64,000 nt of DNA from Lacinutrix venerupis. GTDB lineage: Bacteria > Bacteroidota > Bacteroidia > Flavobacteriales > Flavobacteriaceae. Position 1 is the first letter of the stretch, and every line of letters begins with the position of its first letter. Shown here piece by piece: positions 53,677-62,787 of this stretch. The stretch covers positions 124,001 through 188,000 of the forward strand of contig NZ_RCCH01000003.1 in assembly GCF_003663945.1 (NCBI RefSeq), read 5' to 3'. The position numbers were made by a program, and so were the translations under genes. The notes under the pieces were generated by a model. The model ran no database searches. It was not told the DNA's origin and saw only the letters and a program-made list of their open reading frames with translations.

Positions 53677-54981
53677 TTGGATCCTGAACCCACGCGTTTA
53701 TTAATACTCTTTTTAGAAATAGATTTTTCTGCCATATCGGGCTTTATATTGCTATTTGTACTGCTTTTTTGCTCGGCATTAATTTCTGGAGCCGAAGTTG
53801 CTCTATTCTCTTTAACTAGAACAGATTTAGATCAAGAAGAGTTACAGTCTAGTAAAGCCATACAGATAATAAATAGGCTTTTAGAACGACCAAAAAAATT
53901 ATTAGCAACCATTTTGGTAGCCAATAATTTTATAAATATAGCTATTGTAATTCTCTTTGCATTTCTTGGTAATTTTATGTTTCAAGGCATTAACAATCCT
54001 ATTGTAAAATTTATACTAGAAGTTGTAGTTGTAACATTTTTAATATTACTTTTTGGAGAAATTTTACCTAAGGTTTATGCAAGTAGAAATAATTTAAAGT
54101 TTGCCACTTTTATGGCTTACCCGCTAAAAGTTTTAGATTTTATTTTTTCACCTATAAGTTTGCCAATGCGAGCGATAACGCTTGGTATTCATAACAAACT
54201 TGGTAAACAAAAATCTAATTTAAGTGTAGATCAATTATCTCAAGCATTAGAACTTACTAGCGAAGAAGATACTACGCAAGAAGAACATAAAATATTAAAA
54301 GGTATTGTATCTTTTGGTAATACAGATACCAAGCAAGTAATGCGACCAAGACTAGATATTTTTGCTTTAAATATAGAACAAGATTACAGTGAGGTTATAG
54401 CCGAAATTACAGCAAATGGCTATTCTAGAATACCAGTTTATAAAGATAATGTAGATAAAATTGAAGGTATTTTATATGTAAAAGATTTACTTCCACATAT
54501 AGATAATAAAAATTTTGATTGGACTACATTACTTAGAGATCCATTTTTTGTGCCAGAGAATAAGAAATTAGATGATTTAATGTCTGAATTTCAAGAAAAG
54601 AAAGTACACTTAGCAGTTGTTGTAGATGAGTATGGTGGTACTTCTGGTTTAGTTTCTTTAGAAGATATTATTGAAGAAATAGTTGGAGATTTAAGCGATG
54701 AGTTTGACGATGAAGATGTTCATTATTCTAAATTAGATGATAATAATTACGTTTTTGAAGGTAAAACCGCTTTAAAAGATTTTTACAAAATTTTAAAACT
54801 TGAAGAGGAAACTGTTTTTGAAGATAATAAGGGAGAAGCCGAAACATTAGCTGGTTTTATTCTTGAAATTTCTGGTAGCTTTCCAAGGCAAGCCAGTAAA
54901 ATAAATTTTGAAAATTACGTTTTTACAATAGAAGCTTTAGATAAAAAAAGAATTAAGCGAGTAAAAATTACATTGCCCTAA
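53677..54981 (+). CDS. gldE: Gliding motility protein GldE (CBS-pair membrane protein)
   Basis: 434 residues. The TTG start at 53677 is chosen because it gives the conserved N-terminus 'MDPEPTRLLILFLEID' and lies 15 bases past ssb; no ATG fits. Four transmembrane segments (DUF21-like, 'LFVLLFCSALISGAEVALFS') precede two CBS domains ('VMRPRLDIFALNIEQDYS', 'KKVHLAVVVDEYGGTSGLVS') and a CorC_HlyC domain. GldE supports the gliding/T9SS lipoprotein GldD in flavobacteria. The following gene is gldD. Confidence 0.88.
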   Translation: MDPEPTRLLILFLEIDFSAISGFILLFVLLFCSALISGAEVALFSLTRTDLDQEELQSSKAIQIINRLLERPKKLLATILVANNFINIAIVILFAFLGNFMFQGINNPIVKFILEVVVVTFLILLFGEILPKVYASRNNLKFATFMAYPLKVLDFIFSPISLPMRAITLGIHNKLGKQKSNLSVDQLSQALELTSEEDTTQEEHKILKGIVSFGNTDTKQVMRPRLDIFALNIEQDYSEVIAEITANGYSRIPVYKDNVDKIEGILYVKDLLPHIDNKNFDWTTLLRDPFFVPENKKLDDLMSEFQEKKVHLAVVVDEYGGTSGLVSLEDIIEEIVGDLSDEFDDEDVHYSKLDDNNYVFEGKTALKDFYKILKLEEETVFEDNKGEAETLAGFILEISGSFPRQASKINFENYVFTIEALDKKRIKRVKITLP

Positions 54982-55038
54982 TTAACAAAAATTGAGACTG
55001 TAAGTACGCAAAGTGTTACGCCTACAATTATATACTAT

Positions 55039-55638
55039 ATGAAAGAAATAAATAAATTTATTGTAATATTAATAGTAACTATAGGATTTTTTGTAAGCTG
55101 TGCAGATGATCCTACTCCTAAACCTAAAGCTTTTTTAGCTTTAGAATATCCTGAGGCTATTTACAAGACAGAAGATATAACTAAAATGCCTTTTACTTTT
55201 GATAGAAATGCTTTAGGCCAAAATTTAAAAACAAAAACACTTAAAGGAGAAACTACTAGTTATGGTATTAACATAGAATACCCAAAACTTAAAGGAACTA
55301 TTTATATTACGTATAAAGCGATAGAAAATAATGAAGATTTATTAAGGCTTTATTTAAAAAACGCTCAAAACTTTACGCAAGAGCATACTTTAAAAGCAGA
55401 TGTTATTGAAGAATTTGTTTACGAAAATCCAGAACGAAGAGTTTATGGCATGTTTTACGATGTTGGTGGTAATGCAGCCTCTCAATCTCAGTTTTATGTA
55501 ACCGATAGTATTAACCATTTTATAACAGGTTCACTTTATTTTTATGCAAAACCTAATTACGATTCTATTTTACCAGCTGCAAATTACCTGCAAAAAGATA
55601 TTAGAAGAATTATGGAGAGTTTAGAGTGGAAGAATTAA
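55039..55638 (+). CDS. gldD: Gliding motility lipoprotein GldD
   Basis: 199 residues. The lipobox 'GFFVSCADDPTPKPKAFLAL' predicts lipid anchoring at Cys. 'LEYPEAIYKTEDITKMPFTFD' and 'PNYDSILPAANYLQKDIRRI' are conserved GldD segments. In Flavobacterium johnsoniae GldD is essential for gliding and type IX secretion. It follows gldE after 57 bases, completing the usual flavobacterial ssb-gldE-gldD order. Confidence 0.9.
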   Translation: MKEINKFIVILIVTIGFFVSCADDPTPKPKAFLALEYPEAIYKTEDITKMPFTFDRNALGQNLKTKTLKGETTSYGINIEYPKLKGTIYITYKAIENNEDLLRLYLKNAQNFTQEHTLKADVIEEFVYENPERRVYGMFYDVGGNAASQSQFYVTDSINHFITGSLYFYAKPNYDSILPAANYLQKDIRRIMESLEWKN

Positions 55639-55681
55639 AGTTTTAATTCTTATTTAATAATGAATTTTTATATAGTAAAAT

Positions 55682-55712
55682 AAAAGAGCGAAGTGTTATA
55701 CTTCGCTCTTTT
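55682..55712. terminator. Bidirectional terminator between gldD and the TlpA-like gene
   Basis: AAAAGAGCGAAG and CTTCGCTCTTTT (12 bp) around TGTTATA. The genes on either side converge here. Confidence 0.85.
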
Positions 55713-55722
55713 GTTTTAAAAC

Positions 55723-57093
55723 CTAGTTTTTAGTTTCTTCTTTAGAGGCATTAATGTTAGCTTTTTCTAAAGCTTCATAATACGCTTTAAACTCATCAAT
55801 GTTTTCTGGTTTTCCAATAATTTTTTTGTCTTTATCTAGCACAAAATAACTTGGTGTTCCTGTTACATTGTATTGATCTCCAATTGGGTTGTCCCATTTA
55901 CCTTCTCCAAAAACATGTAAAAAATCTGGATAGTCATAAGTCATGTCTTTCCAACGGTATAAATCGTTATCTAAAGCAATAGCAACAACTTGTATATTTT
56001 CCTTTTTCTTTGTTTTAATATATTCTTTTAATTGTGGTATTTCGTCTAAACAATGAGAACATGTCGTGCTCCAAAAGAACAATAAATAGTTATTAGAGCC
56101 TTCTAATTTACTTAATTTAGAAACTTTTATTTTATCGTTTTCATCTTTTACCTCGATATTAAAATCTGGTCCAATATTACCAATAGATGCATTTTTGAAA
56201 AGCGTAATTGAGTTGGCTAATTCTTTATTGTTGTTAGCTTTTGCAATGTTTAATAAATATTTAGACCCAATATAATTGGCAACTACTTCATTATTTTCTA
56301 CCGAGAATTGATTCCATAAAATTTCTAATAGAATGGCTTTAATTTTTGGGTTATCACCAATGGCTTTTACAACAGTATCTATATTTTCCATGTAAGAAGC
56401 ATCAGGATTATTTCGGTCTATAAAACCTATAACATAATCTATTGTTGTTTTTATTAAAAAGTTAGAGTTTTGTAAGGTTTTGTTTCCAAAATCTATATTC
56501 GAAAAATAATTAGATTTTATATTTTTAGAAAAAGTAGAAACATCTTCTAAACTACTTGGAATATATGGTTTGCAAGCTTTTATAAAGTTGTTTGCAATCA
56601 TGCCTTCCGAAGCTTTTTCAAATTCATCTTGCGTATTTTTTAAAATGGTAAAAATTTTGGTGTATCCAGCTTTGTCTTCTTTGCCAGAACTATAATAATT
56701 ACGAATGCTTTTGTTAACTAAAGCCATACTTCTGTTATAAGAAGTATATAGTTTGTTTTCTGAAGATTTGTCGAAACTTAAACCTTTTTCTATGTCAAAG
56801 TTTAATACAATATCTTCTTTATTATTTACAAAAAAGTCAAAATTAAATTGATCCTGCGGTTGTGCATATACCAAACGATAAGTTCCTGGAATGGTATTAG
56901 AATCTAAAGGGATTTCAAAGGTACCATCTTCTGCTACATCTGCATTAGCGACAAATAAAGATGTTTCTGCTGTAACACGGTATAAAAATGCAAATTTAAA
57001 CTTTTCAGCTGGAGTAAAAGTTCCTTTTATTGTATGCTGTGCAAATAGCATTGAAGGTAGTAATGCGAATAAAAAAAGTAATTTTCTAATCAT
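55723..57093 (-). CDS. TlpA-family thiol-disulfide protein with N-terminal DUF4369-like domain
   Basis: 456 residues with a signal peptide ending 'SMLFAQ'. The N-terminal part resembles DUF4369. A helical middle region follows. Residues about 320-450 are a TlpA/thioredoxin fold with 'LLFFWSTTCSHCLDEIPQL', giving the CxxC site C-S-H-C, and 'NVTGTPSYFVLDKDKKI' with the cis-Pro. It is probably a periplasmic disulfide reductase, perhaps for cytochrome maturation or outer-membrane proteins. It lies 49 bases downstream of mfd. Confidence 0.88.
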   Translation of the reverse strand: MIRKLLFLFALLPSMLFAQHTIKGTFTPAEKFKFAFLYRVTAETSLFVANADVAEDGTFEIPLDSNTIPGTYRLVYAQPQDQFNFDFFVNNKEDIVLNFDIEKGLSFDKSSENKLYTSYNRSMALVNKSIRNYYSSGKEDKAGYTKIFTILKNTQDEFEKASEGMIANNFIKACKPYIPSSLEDVSTFSKNIKSNYFSNIDFGNKTLQNSNFLIKTTIDYVIGFIDRNNPDASYMENIDTVVKAIGDNPKIKAILLEILWNQFSVENNEVVANYIGSKYLLNIAKANNNKELANSITLFKNASIGNIGPDFNIEVKDENDKIKVSKLSKLEGSNNYLLFFWSTTCSHCLDEIPQLKEYIKTKKKENIQVVAIALDNDLYRWKDMTYDYPDFLHVFGEGKWDNPIGDQYNVTGTPSYFVLDKDKKIIGKPENIDEFKAYYEALEKANINASKEETKN

Positions 57094-57142
57094 TTTTAAT
57101 TGTTTTATATCAAATAAGGCAAAAACTTTGCCAAAAAGAATT

Positions 57143-60100
57143 TTATTTTAAAATAGGTTTAAGTACGGATAATGCTTGTTCTACAGTTTTAATATTATCA
57201 AAGGTTAGTAATAATCGTAGACCGTTTCTAGTTTGTTTTTCTTTCATTTTACCAGCATTTGGATTGTGTTGTACATACTTTAAAAGTTTTGTAAAATTAG
57301 GGCTTTGGTAGAAATTACTTTGTTGGTCGTTTATAAAATAACCAATTAGTTTTCCTTTTTTCATTATTACTTTTTCAATTCCTAATTTTATTGCAATCCA
57401 TTTTAGCCTAACGCTATTTAATAAATCTACAACTTGTGTTGGTAACTCACCAAATCTATCTATTAGTTCTGTTTCAAATTTATTTAATTCTTCTTCTGTT
57501 TTAAAGTTGTTTAGTTGTGTATATAGATTTAGTCTTTCGGTAATATTATTAACATAATCGTCTGGAAATAGTAATTCTAAATCACTATCTATGGTTATAT
57601 CTTTTACATATTCTTTGTTTTCAAGATCTTCATCATATAAATCTTTAAATTCATTTTCTTTTAATTCTTCAATAGCTTCATTTAATATTTTTTGGTATGT
57701 ATCAAAGCCTATTTCGGTTATAAAACCACTTTGCTCGCCACCAAGTAAATCTCCAGCTCCACGAATTTCTAAATCTTTCATTGCAATATTAAAACCACTA
57801 CCTAATGCTGTAAATTGTTCTAATGCTTGAATACGTTTTCTAGCATCTGGAGTCATGGCATCGTAACCTGGAGTAATAAAATAGCAAAATGCTTTTTTAT
57901 TACTTCGTCCCACACGACCACGCATTTGGTGCAAGTCGCTTAATCCAAAATTATTGGCGTTATTAATAAAAATGGTATTTGCATTTGGTACATCGAGACC
58001 ACTTTCTATAATGGTAGTGCTTACTAAAACATCAAAAGCACCTTCCATAAAAGAGAGCATTAATTCTTCTAATTTTTTACCATCCATTTGGCCATGACCA
58101 ATACCTATTTTAGCATCTGGTACTAAGCGTTGTATCATGCCTGAGACTTCTTTTATATTTTCTATACGATTATGAATAAAGAAAATCTGTCCGCCACGTT
58201 GAATCTCATAACTTACGGCATCTCTAATAGCTTCTTCGTTAAAACGAATAACATTACTCTCAATAGGATATCGGTTTGGTGGAGGAGTAGTTATAACTGA
58301 TAAATCTCTTGCAGCCATTAAACTAAACTGAAGTGTTCTTGGTATAGGTGTAGCAGTTAGGGTAAGTACATCTACATTGTCTTTTAGAGTTTTTAATTTC
58401 TCTTTTACGGCAACACCAAATTTTTGTTCTTCGTCTACAATTAGTAATCCTAAGTTTTTAAATTTTACATTTTTATTTACCAGTTGATGTGTGCCTACAA
58501 TAATGTCTACGTGACCTTTTTCTAATTTTTCTAAAGTTTCTCGCTTTTGCTTTGCTGTACGAAAACGGTTTACATAATCTACTGTTACTGGAAATTCTTT
58601 TAAACGTTCGCTAAATGTTTTATGGTGCTGAAAAGCTAATATAGTTGTTGGTACTAAAACGGCAACTTGTTTTCCGTTATCTACTGCTTTAAAAGCTGCA
58701 CGAATGGCAACTTCGGTTTTTCCAAAACCAACATCTCCACAAATTAAGCGATCCATTGGTCTTTCACTTTCCATATCTGCTTTAATATCTGCCGTTGCTG
58801 TAATTTGATCTGGCGTGTCTTCGTAAATAAAAGAGGCTTCTAATTCGTGTTGTAAATAACTGTCTGGTTTGTATTGGTAACCTTTTTCTAGTTTACGTTT
58901 AGCATATAGTTTTATTAAATTAAAAGCAACATGTTTAACCCTAGATTTAGTTTTCTCTTTAAGTACTTTCCATGCTTTACTACCTAATTTATATACTTTT
59001 GGTGGTTTACCATCTTTGCCATTAAATTTTGTGATTTTGTGTAACGAATGAATGCTTAAATATAAAATATCACGTTCACCATAAACTAATTTAATAGCTT
59101 CTTGTTTTTTACCTTCTACATCAATTTTTTTAAGTCCACCAAATTTACCAATTCCATGATCTATATGTGTAACGTAATCTCCAATATCAAGATTTGTAAG
59201 TTCTTTTAGGGTAATAGCTTGCTTTTTTGCGTAACCATTTTTAAGATGAAACTTATGGTATCGTTCAAAAATTTGATGATCTGTGTAACAGACTATTTTA
59301 TTATCGTGGTCTACAAAACCTTGATATAATGAAACTATTATAGTTTCGTAATGTACATCTCTCTCTACATCATCAAAAATATCATGAAAACGTTTGGCTT
59401 GTTGTTCGCTAATACAAGCAATATAATTTTTGTAACCGTTATTGTGGTTACTGTTTAAATTATCTATTAATAGGTTAAATTGTTTGTTAAAAGTAGGTTG
59501 TGGTGTTGTGTTAAATGTAATTGCTTGTTCTGTTTTTAGCCAGGATTCGCTACCAAATTCTACAACGTTAAAATCTAGTAATTGGCGTTTTAATAAGGCC
59601 GAATTGCAAAATAACTCTTCAGGCTGTGCGTGTTTTAAGTCTGAAGATAAATTTTTAAAAGCATCTTCTGCTTTCCCAAAAAACTCATCGATTCTAGAAA
59701 ATAAAAAATCTATATTTTTAGTGTAAACAACAGTTTTTTGTGCAATGTATTTTAGAAAACTTGCACGAGACTCTTCTAAAAATTTATTTTCGACATTTGG
59801 TATAATGCCTATCTTTTTTATTTGTTCGCTAGAAAGTTGAGTTTCTACATCAAATGTTCTAATACTATCGACTTCGTCTCCAAAAAATTCTATTCTATAA
59901 GGTTCGTCGTGAGAAAAAGAAAACACATCTACAATACCACCTCTTACAGAAAACTCTCCAGGTTCGGTAACAAAATCTACGCGTTTAAACTTGTATTCAA
60001 AAAGAACTTCGTTTACAAAATCTATATTTAAATCGTCTCCAACATTTATTTTAAGAGTATTACGTTCTAGTTCTTTCCTGGTAACTACTTTTTCGAATAA

Positions 60101-60505
60101 AGCATCTGGATAGGTAACTATTAAAGCTGGTTTTTTTTGAGAGTTTATGCGGTTTAAAACTTCGGCACGAAGTAATATGTTTGCATTGTCTGTTTCTTCT
60201 ATTTGATATGGTCTACGATAACTTCCAGGATAAAAAAGAACATCTTTGCCATTTAGCATTTGTTCAAAATCGTTAAGATAAAATGCTGCTTCTTCTTTAT
60301 CGTTAAAAATTAATAAAAAAGGTTTTTGAGCGTTTTTAAAACTTTCACTAATAACAAATGATAATGCAGAGCCAACTAAACCTTTTATATGAGTTTTTGT
60401 GTTGTGTTGCGCTTGGTCAAATTGTTGTTTTTGGGTAATAGAATCCTGAAGTTTTTGCAGTTGCAAAGACTTTAAATAGGTTTGCGAGATTAATGTTTTG
60501 CTCAC
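57143..60505 (-). CDS. mfd: Transcription-repair coupling factor Mfd
   Basis: 1120 residues. The N-terminal UvrB-like region ('FLLIFNDKEEAAFYLNDFEQ'-type), the RNA-polymerase-interacting domain, and 'DYVTHIDHGIGKFGGLKKID' come first. The helicase motor follows, with 'LICGDVGFGKTEVAIRAAFK' (motif I), 'DEEQKFGVAVKEKLK' (motif II), 'TLTATPIPRTLQFS' (motif III) and 'MRGRVGRSNKKAFCYF' (motif VI). A TRCF C-terminal domain ends it. Mfd displaces stalled RNA polymerase and recruits UvrA. Confidence 0.97.
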   Translation of the reverse strand: MSKTLISQTYLKSLQLQKLQDSITQKQQFDQAQHNTKTHIKGLVGSALSFVISESFKNAQKPFLLIFNDKEEAAFYLNDFEQMLNGKDVLFYPGSYRRPYQIEETDNANILLRAEVLNRINSQKKPALIVTYPDALFEKVVTRKELERNTLKINVGDDLNIDFVNEVLFEYKFKRVDFVTEPGEFSVRGGIVDVFSFSHDEPYRIEFFGDEVDSIRTFDVETQLSSEQIKKIGIIPNVENKFLEESRASFLKYIAQKTVVYTKNIDFLFSRIDEFFGKAEDAFKNLSSDLKHAQPEELFCNSALLKRQLLDFNVVEFGSESWLKTEQAITFNTTPQPTFNKQFNLLIDNLNSNHNNGYKNYIACISEQQAKRFHDIFDDVERDVHYETIIVSLYQGFVDHDNKIVCYTDHQIFERYHKFHLKNGYAKKQAITLKELTNLDIGDYVTHIDHGIGKFGGLKKIDVEGKKQEAIKLVYGERDILYLSIHSLHKITKFNGKDGKPPKVYKLGSKAWKVLKEKTKSRVKHVAFNLIKLYAKRKLEKGYQYKPDSYLQHELEASFIYEDTPDQITATADIKADMESERPMDRLICGDVGFGKTEVAIRAAFKAVDNGKQVAVLVPTTILAFQHHKTFSERLKEFPVTVDYVNRFRTAKQKRETLEKLEKGHVDIIVGTHQLVNKNVKFKNLGLLIVDEEQKFGVAVKEKLKTLKDNVDVLTLTATPIPRTLQFSLMAARDLSVITTPPPNRYPIESNVIRFNEEAIRDAVSYEIQRGGQIFFIHNRIENIKEVSGMIQRLVPDAKIGIGHGQMDGKKLEELMLSFMEGAFDVLVSTTIIESGLDVPNANTIFINNANNFGLSDLHQMRGRVGRSNKKAFCYFITPGYDAMTPDARKRIQALEQFTALGSGFNIAMKDLEIRGAGDLLGGEQSGFITEIGFDTYQKILNEAIEELKENEFKDLYDEDLENKEYVKDITIDSDLELLFPDDYVNNITERLNLYTQLNNFKTEEELNKFETELIDRFGELPTQVVDLLNSVRLKWIAIKLGIEKVIMKKGKLIGYFINDQQSNFYQSPNFTKLLKYVQHNPNAGKMKEKQTRNGLRLLLTFDNIKTVEQALSVLKPILK

Positions 60506-60708
60506 TTACTTAGTATTGAGTTGCAAATATAAGGGATAGATTGAAGAATTGGAAAGTTAGATTTTATTATTTTCTATTAACTAATGGTTAAACAGAGATG
60601 TTTTATATTGATTTAAAATGATAAATAAATGTCTAAAAAAAAGATTAAATGAGTCTTTAAAAAGATTTTATTATTAACTATCTTTGCCGCTCTAAAACAA
60701 TAAAATAT

Positions 60709-61140
60709 ATGTCATTTTCAGATTTATTTGATAGCGGATTTAAAAAACGTAACGAAGACCATTTTGCAGCAATTGTAAGAGTAGCGATGGATGATGGGAT
60801 TATTTCTGATGAAGAAAAAACATTTTTAGATCGTTTGGCACGCAATTTAGATATTGGAGAAAGCGATTATAAAACTATTTTAAAAGACTACCAGTCTCAC
60901 CCAATTAATCCTCCAACATCTTACGATAGACGTTTAGAGCGTTTATACGATTTAGCTCGTATGGTTTATGTAGATCATATTAAAGGAGATCATGAAGAAA
61001 TTTTATTACGTAAAATTGCTGTTGGTTTAGGTTTTAATCCAGAGAATGTAAAATACGTTGTAGATAAAGCACTTACTTTAGTTAGTGATGGTGTTGATCT
61101 TGATACTTTTATTGAGGAAATTAAAATGATGAATAAATAA
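60709..61140 (+). CDS. TerB-like tellurite-resistance-fold protein
   Basis: 143 residues, all helical. 'FAAIVRVAMDDGIISDEEKTFLDRLARNLDI' in outline has the TerB acidic metal-binding helix signature (D-D-G-x-I-x-x-E-E). A second repeat appears at 'HEEILLRKIAVGLGFNPENVKYVVDKA'. TerB-fold proteins may bind divalent metals near the membrane; tellurite resistance should not be assumed. A TATCTTTG -7 element lies at 60679-60686. It is monocistronic. Confidence 0.82.
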   Translation: MSFSDLFDSGFKKRNEDHFAAIVRVAMDDGIISDEEKTFLDRLARNLDIGESDYKTILKDYQSHPINPPTSYDRRLERLYDLARMVYVDHIKGDHEEILLRKIAVGLGFNPENVKYVVDKALTLVSDGVDLDTFIEEIKMMNK

Positions 61141-61154
61141 GTTATTCTTAATAA

Positions 61155-61202
61155 TATACTAAAGAAAAAGCAAGCTATTTAGCTTGCTTTTTCTTTAGTA
61201 TA
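61155..61202. terminator. Long bidirectional terminator, 23-bp stem
   Basis: TATACTAAAGAAAAAGCAAG... pairs perfectly over 23 bp around TT. Its right arm encodes the last residues (KKKQAK) and stop of the kinase at 61175, so coding and terminator functions overlap. Confidence 0.8.
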
Positions 61203-62728
61203 TATTTTATTTTTCTAATGATTTCAGACTTGTCAAAAGGTTTTCCAATATAGCTGTTAACTCGTCTTTCTTTACAGTAAGCTTCTTCTTTTTTAGATGG
61301 TTTTTCGCTTAGTATAATTATAGGTGTTTTGCTAATTTCTTTATAATCTGAGTGTCTAATAAATCGAGCAGTGTCAAGGCCATCCATTGTAGGTAGTTTA
61401 AGATTTAATATAACTAGGCTAAAATTGGATTTGTATAGCTCTTCAATTACTTTATCGCCATTATCTACAATTACAATATCGCAATTTTTTATTTGACTTA
61501 TAATTTTTAATAATTTTTTCTGATTGATAGGTAAGGGCTCTGCAAGTAAAATTTTAAAATCATTTTTTGATGTGGTTTTAACGATTTTAGTAATTTCTTC
61601 ACCTTCATCTTCTTTTTGATTTTGAGATATTTCAAAATCTAAAAACACCTTAAATATTGAACCTTTATCAATTTCACTATTTACTTGTATTTTTCCTCCT
61701 AATTGATGGATTAATTTTTTCGTGATGGAGAGTCCTAATCCGGCACCATTATTATTTATTAAGTTGTTGTTTATTTGGTAAAACCCATTAAAAATAGATT
61801 CTATTTGGTTTTTCTCTATACCTATTCCTGTGTCTACAATACTAAATTCTATTTGTGCTGTGTTGTTATTGGTGCTAACACAATTTATTTTTAGTGCAAC
61901 AGTTCCTGCTTGTGTAAATTTTATTGCGTTACCTACAAGGTTATTTAATATTTGTACTAATCTATATTTGTCTCCCACAACATATTTAGGACAATTTGGA
62001 TCGAGTGTGTAATGTAATTCTAGACCTTTTTCTTTAGACTTAGCGGTATAAATTGTTGCTATAGTGTTTAATTCTTCTATTAAATTATAGCGTATTGGTA
62101 ATATAGAAAAACGATTGGTTTCAATTTTAGAGATATCAATAATATCGCTAATCATTGTGTTTAATTTATCGTTTGTATTTTTTATAACTTTTAAATTATA
62201 GCGTTGGCTTTGTTCTAGATTTGTGTTTTCTAAAAGTCTTGTAAAACCATTTATAGTGCTAATAGGCATTTTAATTTCATGACTAAAATTTGCTATAAAT
62301 GTATTTTTGAAAGTTTCTTTTTCTTGAAGAATTGTATTGTTATAGTCTAGTAGTTGCTTTTTAATTTCCGACACATTTTTTCTTTGTGCCATTTTTTGAT
62401 ATAAAGTATACTGCTTTGTAAGGTCTTGAAATACGAAGATAGAGTGTTCTTTTTCTATATTTGTATGTAAAATAGCATCTAAAGTATAATTTTTGCCTTC
62501 TATTTCTAGATTAATACAGTCAAAATTAAATGTATTTTCTTTTAGAGTTAATAAGTCTATTAAACTATAAAAAAAAGGATGTAAGTCTATAATTGATTTT
62601 CCAATACAATTTTTAAACACATTAGTTTTCGCGTCTAAAATAATACCATCTTTACTTATTAGAAGGAGTTGGTTAGTAGTTTCTTTAAGTGGAAGTTGGT
62701 AGTTTTCAAGCATTTTACATAGAGGCAA
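61175..62728 (-). CDS. Hybrid histidine kinase with degenerate receiver
   Basis: 517 residues, no transmembrane helix. A PAS-like sensor (about 15-110) leads to a coiled linker and HisKA with His150 ('FIANFSHEIKMPIST'). The HATPase follows with 'NNLVGNAIKFT' and 'GAGLGLSITKKL'. The C-terminal receiver (about 390-510) is altered: the acidic pair reads E397-P398 in 'LLAEPLPINQ', and the phosphoacceptor Asp is Asn442 in 'VILNLKLPTMDG'. Ser474 and Lys496 are kept. Phosphotransfer to this receiver is therefore unlikely. It lies 59 bases after a paralogous kinase. Confidence 0.9.
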   Translation of the reverse strand: MPLCKMLENYQLPLKETTNQLLLISKDGIILDAKTNVFKNCIGKSIIDLHPFFYSLIDLLTLKENTFNFDCINLEIEGKNYTLDAILHTNIEKEHSIFVFQDLTKQYTLYQKMAQRKNVSEIKKQLLDYNNTILQEKETFKNTFIANFSHEIKMPISTINGFTRLLENTNLEQSQRYNLKVIKNTNDKLNTMISDIIDISKIETNRFSILPIRYNLIEELNTIATIYTAKSKEKGLELHYTLDPNCPKYVVGDKYRLVQILNNLVGNAIKFTQAGTVALKINCVSTNNNTAQIEFSIVDTGIGIEKNQIESIFNGFYQINNNLINNNGAGLGLSITKKLIHQLGGKIQVNSEIDKGSIFKVFLDFEISQNQKEDEGEEITKIVKTTSKNDFKILLAEPLPINQKKLLKIISQIKNCDIVIVDNGDKVIEELYKSNFSLVILNLKLPTMDGLDTARFIRHSDYKEISKTPIIILSEKPSKKEEAYCKERRVNSYIGKPFDKSEIIRKIKYILKKKQAK

Positions 62729-62787
62729 ATTTTAATAGACTTAAAGATACATTTTTTTTCAATACCACTTAAAAAGTTATGTTTTGT

